Source: Gracilaria gracilis
Lineage: Eukaryota; Rhodophyta; Florideophyceae; Gracilariales; Gracilariaceae
NCBI GenBank assembly: GCA_030374805.1
Contig: JARGSG010000066.1
Location: 62,001 to 126,000, forward strand
DNA: 64,000 bases
Reading direction: 5' to 3'
Below, in pieces: positions 49,872-61,332 of the stretch; position 1 is the stretch's first letter; each line of letters opens with the position of its first letter. The notes beneath the pieces are model-generated. The model did not search any database. It was not told the DNA's origin and worked only from the letters and a program-made list of their open reading frames with translations. A program made the position numbers and the translations under genes.

Positions 49872-50916
49872 TCAGATCCTTTCATGAAGGTCCTTGATAT
49901 CCAACTTGGAGAACAGAACGGTGTCCTTATCCGAAGCAATCACCTTGAAAGGTCCCTCAGCAACTGGCGACAATTTGTGCTTTCGTTTCTTTTCAAGATT
50001 GTAGTACTCCTTACGAAGAAAGACATAGTCACCAGTAGTGATAGCCTTCGGTAAAGGTAGACGGATTCGAATGTCGAAATTCTTCTTACACGCTAGTTGC
50101 GCGTTAGTGATAGATTTCCAAGCAATTGGCACCATCTTGGAAAACCAAGCCTTCCAAGTATCTCGGCATAACCGGTGCGACGGAAACGAACCCAAAGTGG
50201 GTTGTGATTCGATAGCCATCGGATTTTGGAACTCTAGAAAGTACCGACTCGAATGGTAAGAGTCCCGTAACAAGGTGGACCGTCGTATTGTACGCGTACG
50301 TAATAGCATCCGTATACAAGTCCCAATTCTCGGGGTAGTCCGCCACATAAGAAGGCAAAGAGTTTGGAATCGTGCGTGTAAATTTTTCAACTTGCCCATT
50401 ACTCTGGGGATGATATACTGTTGTAAACAGATTCTTCACATCGATAATTCGACACATATCTTGAAAGAATTTAGATCCAAATTGTCCTCCATTATCGGAT
50501 AGAAGTTCCACGGGTGGTTCGTACACAAATATCAAATGTTAGACAAACGCCATAGGAACCGAAGCAGCGGTAATTTTCCGAAGCGGAACTGTACGAACCA
50601 GTTTGGGAAAACGATCTTTGATGACCAGAATAAACTTTTGAACGCGATCGGTTCGGAGTAAAGAACCCAGAATGTCGATGGCGACAAACTCCAAGGGAAT
50701 CCGAGCCGGGAATAAAGCTAACTTCTTAGAGTACTTCCGAAGTCGGACATTATTCTTACAGCATTCTGTACATCCTCGCCGAGCTGCGTAGCAGTCAAAT
50801 ACCATGTCTGGCCGGTAGAAATCTCTCCGAGCAAAATGACAAAGCTTCCTGTGACAAATGTAATATTCTGCGTTACAGAGAGTGAGGGACCACAATCTGT
50901 CGGTTCTTGTCCACAA
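49872..50916 (-). pseudogene. Gypsy B integrase
   Basis: Zinc finger region with KLCHFARRDFY and RRGCTECCKNN. The catalytic triad is visible as FVAIDILGS, LLSDNGGQFGSKFF and SNGQVEKFTRT. The tail in another phase has the integrase GPF block (KLSPVAEGPFKVIA) and ends DIKDLHERI. One stop and one frameshift lie within. No chromodomain is recognised in the tail; a 94-codon frame at 49474-49758 on the same strand may be its decayed extension. Confidence 0.82.
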
Positions 50917-52807
50917 ATCTAATAAGAAATCCCTGATCGTTGTCCGAGAAGGGAATTTGAAATCCTCCGTTGAGACGAGAACGTATCTGCGAAGAGAAAG
51001 GGTCGGTCTGTTGCTCAGAAATCATCTGCTCAGGATCAATGGGACGAAAAGACCTCCGCGGAGGATCCGCAGGTTCGGTACCCATAAATTGGTCGCAAAG
51101 GTCATCATCCAACAGTTGGACTTTACCTTTCTCGGTTGACATCATGAAACACGGGATATCGGTTTCCTCGGACGCATCGGCATCACCATTAGTTCCCAAA
51201 CGGGATAATGCATCTGCCTGGCAGTTCAGGTTGCCCTTCTTGTAACGAATTTCGAAATCGAACTCAGAGTGTCTCAAACGCCATCGCATCAAGCGACCCG
51301 AATTTTTGGTAATTTCCATGAGCCAGCGTAAGGAAGAATGATTAGTGTGTACCACACAGTGGTTTCCGATCAAATATGGTCGAAGAGTCCATAAAGCCCA
51401 CACGACGGCTAAAAATTCTTTCTCAGATACTGACAAGTTCTTTTCGTGTACGTTCAACGTTCTTGACCAATACCCAATTGGGCGCCTTATACCGTCTCTG
51501 GTGGTTTGAAAAAGTTCACAACCAACTTGGTACGCGTTAGAATCGGTGTCGATCGAGTACTGTAACGCAGGGGTGGGAAGAGCCAGAACTGGTGGTGACG
51601 TTACAGCATCCACTAAGGATTTGAAAGCAGCAGACTAGGCTTCGCTGAATGATTCCAGTTTTACTGGCTGTCCCTTCTTCAAAAGTCCATTCAGCAGGGC
51701 TTATATCTTTACCGAATTCGGTACGAACCGCCGGTAGACATTACACAGTCCCAAGAAAGAACAGAGCTCCGTCTGCGTACGCGGGTGCTTAGCGTCCTTC
51801 AAGGATTTCACACGAAACTCCTCAACAAAGAGCTCACCAGAACGTATGACGTGACCAAGATATTTAACCGAGTCGGTGAAGAACTCACACTTCTTGAGCT
51901 TCAGCGTAACACCTGTTTTGCAGAGAACCCTTATGACGTCTCGGACGTGTTTCAAATGATCATTCATGTTATTGGAATATAATATGATAACGTCCAAGTA
52001 CAACAAACAGGTTTTCCACTTAAATCTCGCTAAGTGAATGTCAATAGTCCGGTGGAACGTGGCAGGAACATTTTTAAGACCAAATGGCATCCGTTTGAAA
52101 CGGTACAAGCCTTGATTGCAAAGGGGCGCCGTTTTTTCATGGTCCTCCTCCAGTAAAGGGATTTGCCAATAACCCCAATTAGCATCAAGGGCTGTAAAGA
52201 AATTGGTGCTCCCATGAGAGTCATTATATTCATCCGTTCATGGAATAGGATAAACATACTTGACAGTAACCGCGTTCACGCGCCGGTAATCAATGAAAAA
52301 TATTCATGCACCATCCGGCTTCGGAACAAGAACTACCCGCGATACCCACCGGGATTGGGCCGGTTCGATTAACCCTACTTTCAACATCTTCTCATTCTGA
52401 GATTTCCCTTCAATCCGAGCTGTCGGCCTAGCCCTGTAAGGGTGTTGAGTTACAGGCCGGTTGTTCGGATGCAGATCAATCCGATGTTCGACTACAGCAA
52501 TTTTCCCAAGGGAACCATCCCACATTTGAGTGAACTCGCTTAGCATATCGCGAACTCGTTCGCGGTGTGCTTCTAGCCCATGTGATAAATTCAGGGCTTC
52601 CAATTCCTTAAAAAGATCTCTCTCAATATCTCCAGGGGATATAGCCTTCTCAACAGGTTTCTGTTCTGTATCTTGTTTCTCGGAATCCACTGAGGTGGCT
52701 GCGGCGTTATCAGTCGACATCATCGCCGCAAACTCATCTTTCTTCCACTCATTAGGGTCGTTGTCACCGAGAAATTCGTAAAGGGTCACCTTCGTAGGTA
52801 CGATCAC
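50917..52807 (-). pseudogene. Gypsy B reverse transcriptase and RNase H
   Basis: Reverse transcriptase starts near 52490 (QHPYRARPTARIEG, LIEPAQSRWVSRVVLVPKPD) and continues at 51701-52108 with MYRFKRMPFGLKNVPATFH and a damaged catalytic box LLYLDVIILYS. RNase H at 50917-51613 shows YSIDTDSNAYQVGCEL, YWSRTLNVHEKNLSVSEKE and RYKKGNLNCQADALSRL, the gypsy NxxADALSR end motif. There are stops and frameshifts between the pieces. Confidence 0.85.
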
Positions 52808-53651
52808 GGTAGGATGCAGTAGATCTAGAATTAGCGATCAATACCGTAAAAGGTTTCCCAGGTTCCACTTGAACAACATTGTTAGCAACGGTCAATTGGC
52901 GCGAATCGTATAACGATTGCAAGGGTTGTAAAACCCGTAAATCAGGTTGGCCCGATGTAACGTGTACCCATACTTGGGATTCAGGTTGAAGCTGTATAGA
53001 CCATTCACGACGGAGATGATTAGACCTAGCATCTACGTTTGGAACTTCCTGTGCGACAGGTAAAGGAACCTGCTTACGCAGCGCTTGCCGCAACGGCTTT
53101 CTGACAATAGTTACGGTAGAAACGTCTTCTAATTCTACACTTCTTGCACGTGGCCTAGTAGTTTCGAAGAATTGATGTTGCTGGGATCGACTCGCATACA
53201 ACAAATTCCAAATGGGCCAGAAAGTTACCAAGTCTCAAAATGAGGTTCACAAGACCAGCCATTCGTAACGGATTGTTGTTTGCATTGGCGTTATCCAAAG
53301 ATGGACCTTGGCGAACTGAATACCGTATTGACGGAGGCAATAACGATTAAACCACGAAGTTAGGACCGGCATCGGTATCTAGAACAGATGACTGTCTAAA
53401 CATGAATGTTCCGAAATTCCAAGGTCAGCGTAAACTTTATAGTTTCGATTTGCCATTACCCTAGCCCGATCCAGGACATGTAAATAACGAGACCATATCC
53501 ACGGACGACGAATTACACCGAAGTGTTTAGAGCTCACGTCTGAGTTAGCCACGTTCCTCGAGAGGATTGTAACTGAGAAGCGAGGCTTGGGCAGCTCAGG
53601 CGCCACAATCTGCGACACTGCGGGAACCCCTCCCGTTAGGGAGACTCCCAA
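52764..53651 (-). pseudogene. Gypsy B protease-side region
   Basis: Frames at 52764-53231 and 53379-53651 link gag to the reverse transcriptase. The first has VHVTSGQPDLRVLQPLQSLY and ends FTVLIANSRSTAS before shifting. I see no intact protease DTG/DSG; the region is placed by position and by its continuation into the reverse transcriptase. Confidence 0.45.
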
Positions 53652-54039
53652 AGTTAGTTTTTCGACGAAGTTTCCGCCTGGGCGGCGTTCCCTCCATCTG
53701 AGACCTTAATAACCTCATTTGAATGCGTCGATTACGGTACCGATGGTGGTTTAGGAGACATTCCCTGAGCGGGAGGCTGAGTAACCGATACTGGTAAGAA
53801 TAAAGAGCTAACCTGTTTGTAGGTAAGACTCGGAATATGAGCGCGCTCTTCCTCCGTTAAGGACTCACGCGACTCGCTAATCTTTGGTATTTCCTTAACT
53901 GAAAAGGTACAGTTCGGGATAAGTGACCATGATGGTAGTAGATATAGAAATTCATCGAGATTCGATCCAATTGGGGGGGCGTTGGTCCCCCCGACGCTGT
54001 GGCGTATTGGTTATCCCATCGATACAGTTCATACGTGTT

Positions 54040-55679
54040 TTAACTACTCGAGTAGGACAGCTTGGGCACCCGCACCTGATAATTCGCGGTGTAGGGACCC
54101 GGAACTTCCTCTAAGGATATGGAAGTAGACGGGAACTTTGTAGAAGGCCAGGACTGGCGTACATTGATATGAACGAGATGCACGTCATCCGCATCATGGT
54201 CTTCCGTAGAACGGCATACTAATGAAATGGATGGTGAGCTCTTCAAGTGGAGTGACATAGATTTGCGACCTCTATGACCCGAGCGGGCCCGTAGGGCGTC
54301 CCCATCAGCTTGAGTACACTGAACCAACTCCAAAAAGGAGATCTTGCGATTAGCTTCGCGGTAACGGGCTAGTAAAGTTCGTATTGCCGGATCCAGTCCA
54401 TCACAAAACATTGCACACCTCTCCAACGAAGAATAATCATTACCTCAACGGTAGAAAGCCTTGATAAACCGAGTTGAATAAAGCGTTTTCGATTCTCCGG
54501 TCTTCTGTTTCATATCTCGAAGAGCGAGAATAGCATTTTGGATAGCAGTAACAGGAGCATAGGACCTCAAGAGGTAGTTTACGGCTTAGGGCCAAGACGT
54601 TACTCATCCATCGAAGGCTCGAGATGTACCGCGTACAGCGGTAAACAGATCCTCCACAGATCCTTTCCGGAAGTAGGGCAGGGCTATGAAAGCCTGCTTC
54701 TCACTCATTCCGAGTATATCAGCTTCATTAACAAATCTTGCCAATAAATCCAGAACTAGAATCAGGTCTTCTCCACTGAAAACGTGGTATTTCAGCGTAA
54801 GATCCATCCGTTTGATTCAATCTTTAACGCGACCCGGACCACGGGGTGCCCGAACCAACGATGAGTCGTCCAGTCAATAATATCAATACGATAACAGTTT
54901 CTCATAAACAGGATTGGTAGCCTTCAACTCTTTGAGTCCAAAATGTTTCCTTCCCTTCACTCGGGGTAAAATTGCAGCTTGCGAGGCATATGTAACCTTG
55001 GAACTAGTTGGTTCTCGTGACGAAGACTGCATCCCTGGCGGGAGTCACCAGACAACGACGACGTAGAACTACTATTCGCGTCGGGGTCTTCAGAACCCAT
55101 ATGAGTATTAAAACGCTTCCGATGTCTAGGCTTATGCTTCCGAGATGATTGGTGTTCCGCATCACGTGAGTGAGATTCTCCCTCCGCCTGGGCGGCCATA
55201 TTTCCGTCTGCACGAAACGGAGCCTCCACAGTGTGGAGGCGACCATCCATACTCATGAGTGTGTGTCGCAAAGTCTCCAACCGAGTATCCACGTTTGCAA
55301 CGAAGGCAGTTGGTTGTCCGAAACTTTCCAGAATAGAATTAATAACCGATCGCATAGAGCGTAACTCAACAGCAAAATCCCGAGGCTGGGCGTCGACCAG
55401 GCGCACTCTAAGAATTTCAAAATCCCTAATATTCTTAGCATTTGAGTTTTGCAGGAGCTGGACATAGTATTTCAAATCTTTGAGTTCTTCAAGAACAGAA
55501 CCCAGTCGGGTGGATATATCAGAATCCCCCACAACCGGGGTAGCCGGTACATCCAGAGTACTATCCAGTCCAACTGGCGCAGTAATTCCTCGACGATATT
55601 CCGTGTCCGCCACCCGCGGTGGGCGCGTACCTTTCTCGGAGCATGCCTTTGAACCCTGAGAAGGACCTGCCATTCCCAC
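54040..55679 (-). pseudogene. Gypsy B gag
   Basis: An ATG near 55677 starts a 240-codon frame with a coiled-coil-like middle (LGSVLEELKDLKYYVQLLQN) and a basic Ser-rich end. The capsid-like part at 54040-54807 has FVNEADILGMSEKQAFIAL, PYFRKGSVEDLF, RFIKAFYR and FCDGLDPAIRTLL. Stops separate the parts, and no zinc knuckle is seen. Confidence 0.7.
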
Positions 55680-55825
55680 AACGATTGAAAAGTTTGCCCG
55701 CTACTTTGGAACTGGCAGTACGAATTTCAAACAGGAAAATAACGATAGAAATGATCGAGATGATACCGAAACCAACTAGCAAAGCTGGGAATCTAAGTAA
55801 CCGAATTTAAAGTCGAGAGAATAAA

Positions 55826-56636
55826 TGTAGGACAAAACCCGGGAACTTAAAGAACCCTATGGGTGTCCGAAATCCACTCCCTGAGGAGTTATTCTGCCGA
55901 TAGAGTCCTCGTAACGCCCAAGAAGTTGGTGTAACTCTACTGGAGATTCAGGTAACCCTACGAGGTGTGAAACGAAGAATCCGGTAACAGAATGACCAGA
56001 AGCAACAAGCAATAATATCGGTAGACGCGGCACGCGAGTGCCACGCGCGGTATCCGGAGACGAATAGAAAAAGGGAACCCAACGAAAGGGGCAATACCCG
56101 TGAGACGAGTGGTACGAAAAGCAATAGAAGAGCATCCAATACTGGGGCGGAGAGGTGTACCTGGTAGGTCAGACAATAAACATGAATAGGTGGACTAAAA
56201 CAAATAATAAACCAATATGCTATTCTTCGCACCGCTTCTCCTCGGTGAAGCCGGTCGGATGATGGAGCCGTACTAACGGAGGCTTCTCCCAGAAGGAGGC
56301 AAAATACTCGCGCAAGCGATCAAAGTCAGGGCCGAACACGGGTTGCGTTTAGTGACAGAAAGCGAGGGCGAGCCCCGCTTCGCCCAAGTACTCTACCACT
56401 GTGTGACCCAAAATGAATATCTAACTCTATCCAAATTGGATGCAACGTGTGTAAAATCGGCTTCCCGAAATCAACCTATATTAGATGCCAAAGTTATAAA
56501 ATAATCCCTACCAAACGGGGCCATGCTGCACAGTACGCACACGCGTCCAGCTCATAAGTAGCTAAGTTTCCGCGGTGAATGACTGGAAACTTATGATTTT
56601 TCATCCTCTACAAAGGGATAAGTGCATTCCACTACA
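55826..56636 (-). repeat. 5' LTR of gypsy B (811 bp)
   Basis: Starts TGTAGGACAAAACCC and ends CCACTACA in plus-strand reading; GTAAT follows. It is uninterrupted and serves as the reference for the left copy. Confidence 0.9.
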
Positions 56637-56641
56637 GTAAT

Positions 56642-57090
56642 CGTTACAGTCTGTGTCTGTGGTTTAGATACCCGAAGTTACAATTTGGTCTTTGATCAGC
56701 CGCATACATTTTACACGTACAAGTGAGGCATAAACCAAAGAAATTCCAAAGCCGAATTAAATACAACTCTATATCACCAGAAATCTTTTCGAAGAGACGA
56801 GGAGTATCTTCATTAGAGTACCTGATATCACTGTCGAACTAATTCTCGCTCATTTGAACCTTCAGAATAGCTGCAGAGGGCGTGGCTTCCGAGACGTTCC
56901 AAGCTTGTAACTGGGAAGACCCATATTCGTGAAGCCTCTAATGGCAGTCTTGACATCTCCGCTCTGACTGAAGACTAAAGCATTTGTGCCATGATCATGA
57001 CCCTATGAACCTCGAAGTTGTCCCAAGCATATCCCAAAGTTGGACCAGAGTGGTACATTTAGGTTCAAAATTGGCTAGAAGTGCTTTTCA
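56642..57090 (-). pseudogene. GSDH-like (glucose/sorbosone dehydrogenase) gene, middle fragment
   Basis: Minus-strand frames give, in order, SGPTLGYAWDNFEV, HDHGTNALVFSQSGDVK with RGFTNMGLPSYKLG, SEATPSAAILKVQMSEN, FEKISGDIELY, LWNFFGL and KMYAADQRPNCNFGY. The TNxGxPxxxLG, ETPLSAAI-like, SGDIE and ADQxPNxxFG blocks follow the order of soluble glucose/sorbosone-dehydrogenase propellers. Two frame changes and one stop interrupt it. It ends at the GTAAT site of gypsy B and is continued at 44595. Confidence 0.65.
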
Positions 57091-57249
57091 GGTAAAAAGA
57101 CGTCGGTCATGGGCAAAATTATATGGCCGAAATTTCTCCGAAATAAGGGCAAAATCTGGGCATTAAGGTTCTGAGTGACAGTCATATTCTAATGCCAACA
57201 ACATTTTCCACCCAGTTTTGAATGATTTTGCAGAATTGCGTACTAATTT

Positions 57250-58256
57250 AGTCCACATTTGCGAAGTGTTTCGGACAATTTCGATGTTCATAGGGATGAG
57301 TTGAAATGGAAAGGCCACTGACAATGAGCTTATCATAAACCCAACAGGATTTGGAATCGGTTACATCCGTTCCTGGCTTAAGATGATCTATAGCTCCATT
57401 TCTCCAGGCAGCCTTATTGAAAGCATCAACTCTGTTCGTGTAGAACCAGAGAGAAGGTTTGAGATACACTGGCGTATGAATGTGTCCATGGGGTCAAGGG
57501 CATGGAGAGGTGGCTGTCGTCGGCAAGTCTGTGGTTATCGGCCATGTTCTGCAAATCGAGTAAACGAAGATGCTGCGCAGGCGGGGCACGTTGGAGCTTT
57601 GACACGCAGTCTGCAGCAGCGACCAAAGAAATACTGCTCTTGTCTTCGCGGATTGTGTTTGAAAGATGAACACTTTGTTGGGGATGAAATGCGACGCAAA
57701 GAAGACGCTTTCCGCAAGTGGTTGACCAATTCCATCAATCCCTCGAATATCAGCTATGTTCCGAGCGCGAAGTATGGTGAGACGGGTATTAACACCATAG
57801 TCAACAACATGGTATACACGAGTGAAATGTGGGTGCTTTGCATTGGCAGCTACTGCCAGACTACTGTGAACTGCGCAACAACGAAGCTCGCACGAGAGAA
57901 TTTGGCGTACTTCTGATGTTTCTGAGGTGCTAGAGGAGGGCTGAGATAGTGTAGGGGACTCCGGTTGCGCGCAATTTTCTTCGAAAACTGTGGTTGAAAA
58001 CAAACATGCGCATGGCACAGAGTGGACTCAAGGCGCCGTTGCGACGGAGCAATCCCGAGTGCGTCACGTTTCGAAAAAACTACGTTCTTGAAATTATTGT
58101 CCACAAGATTCTTCGAGTAGCAATGCGATGTGACCGTGAGAGTTTTGAGATCATAACCGAGCACTTGTACAGAAGCCCCAAGAATTCTGTGTAAATCTTA
58201 CCACACCACCTGTTTTTGAACAAGTTGGCAGACTCAAGTACTTTACGTTAGCATAA
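57250..58256 (-). other. Uncharacterised stretch inside the decayed GSDH region
   Basis: Both strands have overlapping open frames of 66-177 codons (for example 57383-57916 plus and 57494-58018 minus). I cannot say which strand, if either, was coding. It lies between fragments of the decayed malectin/GSDH-like gene on the minus strand and may be part of it. Confidence 0.25.
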
Positions 58257-58736
58257 TTAGGCTTCTTGATTGCGGATTCCATAGAGCCAACAGAGTCGCC
58301 TGAGCTGCCGTATGACAAGACGAACAAATTGCTTGTGAGATCTGCAGAAGTCGTTGCAGTATAGTGGCCGTGCCACTATCACTGAAGGTGATGATGAGAC
58401 GAAGAACTGGGATGGATTTGCATTTTTTTGCGTAACAATCGTACCACCGAACATAAATGCCAATGGCTTATACAGACCATATCCCGTAACCTTTACATTT
58501 GTTACACCAGATTCTACACCGTCATAAGGAGTCAAGTCTGCAACGATGGGGGGAATAGTGGTTAGATCTTGGATACATACCTCACTCGACCGAAGACAAC
58601 CATCGTTGCTTGCGTTCAAAATAGAATCCTGACGCTTCAGAGACATCTTCTCCAGCATGGACAAGCCAAAGCGCAAGAGCTTCGCTCTTTGGGGACAAAA
58701 CAACATGGAGGATTGATATTCATAGTCCCGTTGCAA
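58257..58736 (-). pseudogene. IPT/TIG-like domain fragment
   Basis: The minus-strand frame contains IPPIVADLTPYDGVESGVTN, then VKVTGYGLYKPLAFMFGGT and VSSSPSVIVA. This follows the IPT/TIG pattern (P.I..LTP..G...G.T.V.VTG.GL....FMFGGT....SSSP). IPT/TIG folds are Ig-like and often accompany extracellular domains. Its place between two GSDH-like pieces is not the usual order, so the gene may be rearranged. Confidence 0.45.
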
Positions 58737-59174
58737 ACAAAATTAGTGACATGTGATAAAGAGTGTGCAGCTGACTGCAAAAGATACCAAAATTTGCATT
58801 CTGACGTATAGCATGCTGTCCTTTTTCAAGAATCGGTGCGTCCACATTGACGTACAATGTCTGCGAAGCATGAAGCTTTGCGGCAGTAGCAGCTGCCACA
58901 GCGTAAAACCAACCAAACTTTGCGGCATCACTGGATCCATAAAGGCAACAGAGTCGAACAACGTATAGAGATGCATCCATAGAGTCCACATCCTTCGTAT
59001 CCAGCAAAGATCCGTGTCCTGAAAGATGAGTACATCACCTGTACCAACAGTAGATGCAACAACAGTGGTCAATTGAGACTCGGCATCCATATCGAGGAAA
59101 ACGAAGCACCGAGCTACAAAGAGGGTGTCATCAAACAAAAAGCCAAGGAATCCTAAGTTTAGGGTGGTATACAC
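58720..59174 (-). pseudogene. GSDH-like N-terminal propeller fragment
   Basis: One frame reads FVFLDMDAESQL then VGTGDVLIFQDTD, like the GxGxVLVxxDTDG opening of glucose/sorbosone-dehydrogenase-like propellers. The adjacent phase continues CLYGSSDAAKFGWFYA and VNVDAPILEKGQHAIRQN, paralleling the LYASS..TVYRW.Y and GGHxTRT blocks. A frameshift near 59010 separates the two. Confidence 0.45.
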
Positions 59175-59603
59175 CGCGGAGAACTTCGGATACGGGCTTG
59201 TGCAACAGGATCTCTACCCATTCACTGGTCTCAAAGGATTGAACAGTGGTAGCAATACTGTCTAGGTTGCATTGCTCCAGCCACAGTTACAGTTGTTTCT
59301 GCCTCGTCCGTTGCACAAGACTTGTCAATTACTGAAAGCTTCAGACCGGTGGTTCCTAACGGGAAGCTGTACCAGAAGCTTTGCTTCGTCGAGATGAGCT
59401 CCCTAGTTTGCTCGAGAACCCAATTCTATTTAGTTGATAAAGCCAATGATGTTGTCGGCAACATCAAAGGAATGAGAGTGAGAGCGGGATCCATCTATAA
59501 ACATCTCAGCAAATTCATCTCCGTTACTATCCACATATAAATTGGGACAACTTGCAGAGAAGTGTGGCATAATGAAACAGGGAGAACAGGCGCGGCATGG
59601 TCC

Positions 59604-60089
59604 TCACTTCGGTGCCAAGCCACCACTGTTAGATGCAGGTACACATACATCTGGCGCAGGAGATATCTTGATGTAATTGACACTAGCTTCGCCAATGATA
59701 GCTTCAAATTGATTTGCGTTCAGCTGAGTATTCACGACACCAGCGCAAGAGCTGATGACATCCTGCACTTCGATGAAGCAACCACTGGAGTAAAGTTCAA
59801 TACTTTCCACTTGGATCTCATCGATGGCACACACATTGAAGAAACGCTGTCCGAGTTCGGTACAGAAAGCATTGGTATAATCTGCAAAGCTAATAATGAT
59901 ATCATAGGTGGTATCATGGATTCGACTCAAAGATCCGAAGAGGTGCGTAAAAGCCCTTTCTCTTTGGCAACACCTAGCAGCAAGTTGCGAATAAAGGTTT
60001 TTGGCCAAGCTCAAATGGCTCGAATAGTATGAGCCAGCTGCGGACTTCACTCGTGAATCCCACAGTAAAGAATCCTTCGTGATTCTCAC
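59604..60089 (-). pseudogene. Malectin-like carbohydrate-binding domain fragment
   Basis: The minus-strand frame has YDIIISFADYTN, LGQRFFNVCAIDE, SGCFIEVQDVISSC and EASVNYIKISPAPD. This matches the malectin pattern of LxFAE followed by GxRxFxVxxxG and a closing NxIxI strand. With the GSDH-like pieces downstream on the same strand, it suggests one large extracellular carbohydrate-active protein, now decayed. The opposite strand is also open, which lowers confidence. Confidence 0.45.
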
Positions 60090-61189
60090 AGCTCTGTTTT
60101 GTCATAGAAATAGTGCGGTACGCCCTCACTGGTGGTACAAAAATTGTGTAGTATCATCCCAGCAGCAATAATTGGCAGACAATCGTCAACATAACAATTC
60201 AACTCACCGTTATAAAAAGCCCTCCACCTTCGCTTTAAAATGCCAAACGTCTGCTCGACGTGCATACGCAACGAGGAAAGAAAGAAATTGCTACCAATAT
60301 CGAAACAAGACAGGGGTTTCCCCGGAGACGGAGACACCAAAGAATTAGACAAAAGATAGGCATTGTCACCGGCAATAAAGTAACGCAACAGAAGCTTTCC
60401 AGCGTTCAGATATCTCGCCAGAGAAGATATTTCGAACGCCAACAAATCGTTCGTTCATCCAACAGCCAATGTGGAGAAGTCCAAAAAACGGTACTTAATG
60501 TCTACTAACGCCTGCACCGGGATAGAGAAAAAGCCGTTCCTGCAGAAAAAAGCTTGTGAGGTGCCCATAGGATCTTGGTTTGCGATGCTCATACATATTC
60601 CATCTAAAGCGCCTATGCAACAAGAAAAAGGATTAGAAAACTTACGTGGCGTTTTAAACCCCATACTTAGTTGTTCAAGCTCTGCCGAATCTTGCGGTAT
60701 CCCCGGTAGAGTCATTGTCTCGGTTACGGTGGCTACGAATGACTCGAAAAATTTATGAACGCTAGACTTACTGACCTTATATGCCAGCATCACGTCATGA
60801 ACGCTTGCGCTGGCAGTGACTCTCAAACCAATCGCCACTTTAACTTTGGCTTGAACAGACCGTGTGTCCAGTGGTGAACGTTCGGTTATGTGAGAGCTTC
60901 GGAGTAGTGTATGATATAGCTTTTTGAATGTTTCACGAGACATACTGTAGGCACCATAGAAATCGGCATCCGAGTAAACTTGTGTAAGGCTTTCAAATGT
61001 TTGCTTGATTGATGGATACTGCGTTTGTGCGTACGGACGATTGTGTAGATGGTACCTGTATGTAAGCGGCACAATATGAAATACTACATGATGAAGAAGT
61101 TGGGCGAGAGTTTCGTCTCCTTCGGTAGATGTCGTTCGCGATCTGGTTGTCATGCTTGTTTTATTGTCGCTGAGGCCCGCGTGTAGCAT
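60086..61189 (-). pseudogene. PIF/Harbinger-type (DDE_Tnp_4) transposase with one in-frame TGA
   Basis: Two frames in the same phase (61189-60455 and 60445-60086) are separated only by a TGA at 60455-60457. Together they have about 365 codons, near full length for the family. Motifs: ADFYGAYSMSRETFKKLYH, KVAIGLRVTASASVHDVML (helix-turn-helix-like), CCIGALDGICM (first Asp), VQALVDIKYRFLDFS, then TNDLLAFEISSL. FIAGDNAYLLS (third Asp region) and VEQTFGILKRRWRAF (Glu) follow. It could once have acted with a Myb-like partner, none of which is seen here. The ATG at 61187-61189 lies at the base of a hairpin. Terminal inverted repeats were not found. Confidence 0.8.
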
Positions 61190-61233
61190 AGGAGATCTAT
61201 TCGCATCAATTTGATGCGAGTAGATCTCCTATG
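61187..61233. repeat. 23-bp near-perfect hairpin with 1-nt loop
   Basis: Arms 61187-61209 and 61211-61233 are reverse complements with one mismatch; the loop is a single T. The left arm starts CATAGGAGATCTATTCGC. It overlaps the start codon of the Harbinger-type transposase, so it may be an element end, a regulatory site or an independent palindrome. Confidence 0.85.
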
Positions 61234-61332
61234 TTGGGAACTGCCAAATCGGGAGGCCCTTGAGGCAGTGAGATAGAATGAAGCTGTCAATTTAAAACCA
61301 GTGCTGACACTGCAGTTATGTGCGGGTTTTCG

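Larger units (their letters stand above)
44596..56636 (-). mobile_element. Ty3/gypsy retrotransposon B with target duplication
   Basis: A 12.0-kb minus-strand element with LTRs beginning TGTAG and ending CTACA, flanked by a perfect 5-bp duplication GTAAT (44591-44595 and 56637-56641). Internal order on the minus strand: gag, protease region, reverse transcriptase, RNase H, integrase, a long 3' region with an antisense frame, 3' LTR. The left LTR carries a 573-bp insertion. The coding parts are decayed. Confidence 0.92.

Noticed and set aside
57383..57916. 177-codon plus-strand frame in the decayed GSDH region
   Set aside because: The minus strand carries the recognisable pieces on both sides; this frame has no motif, so it is not called as a CDS.
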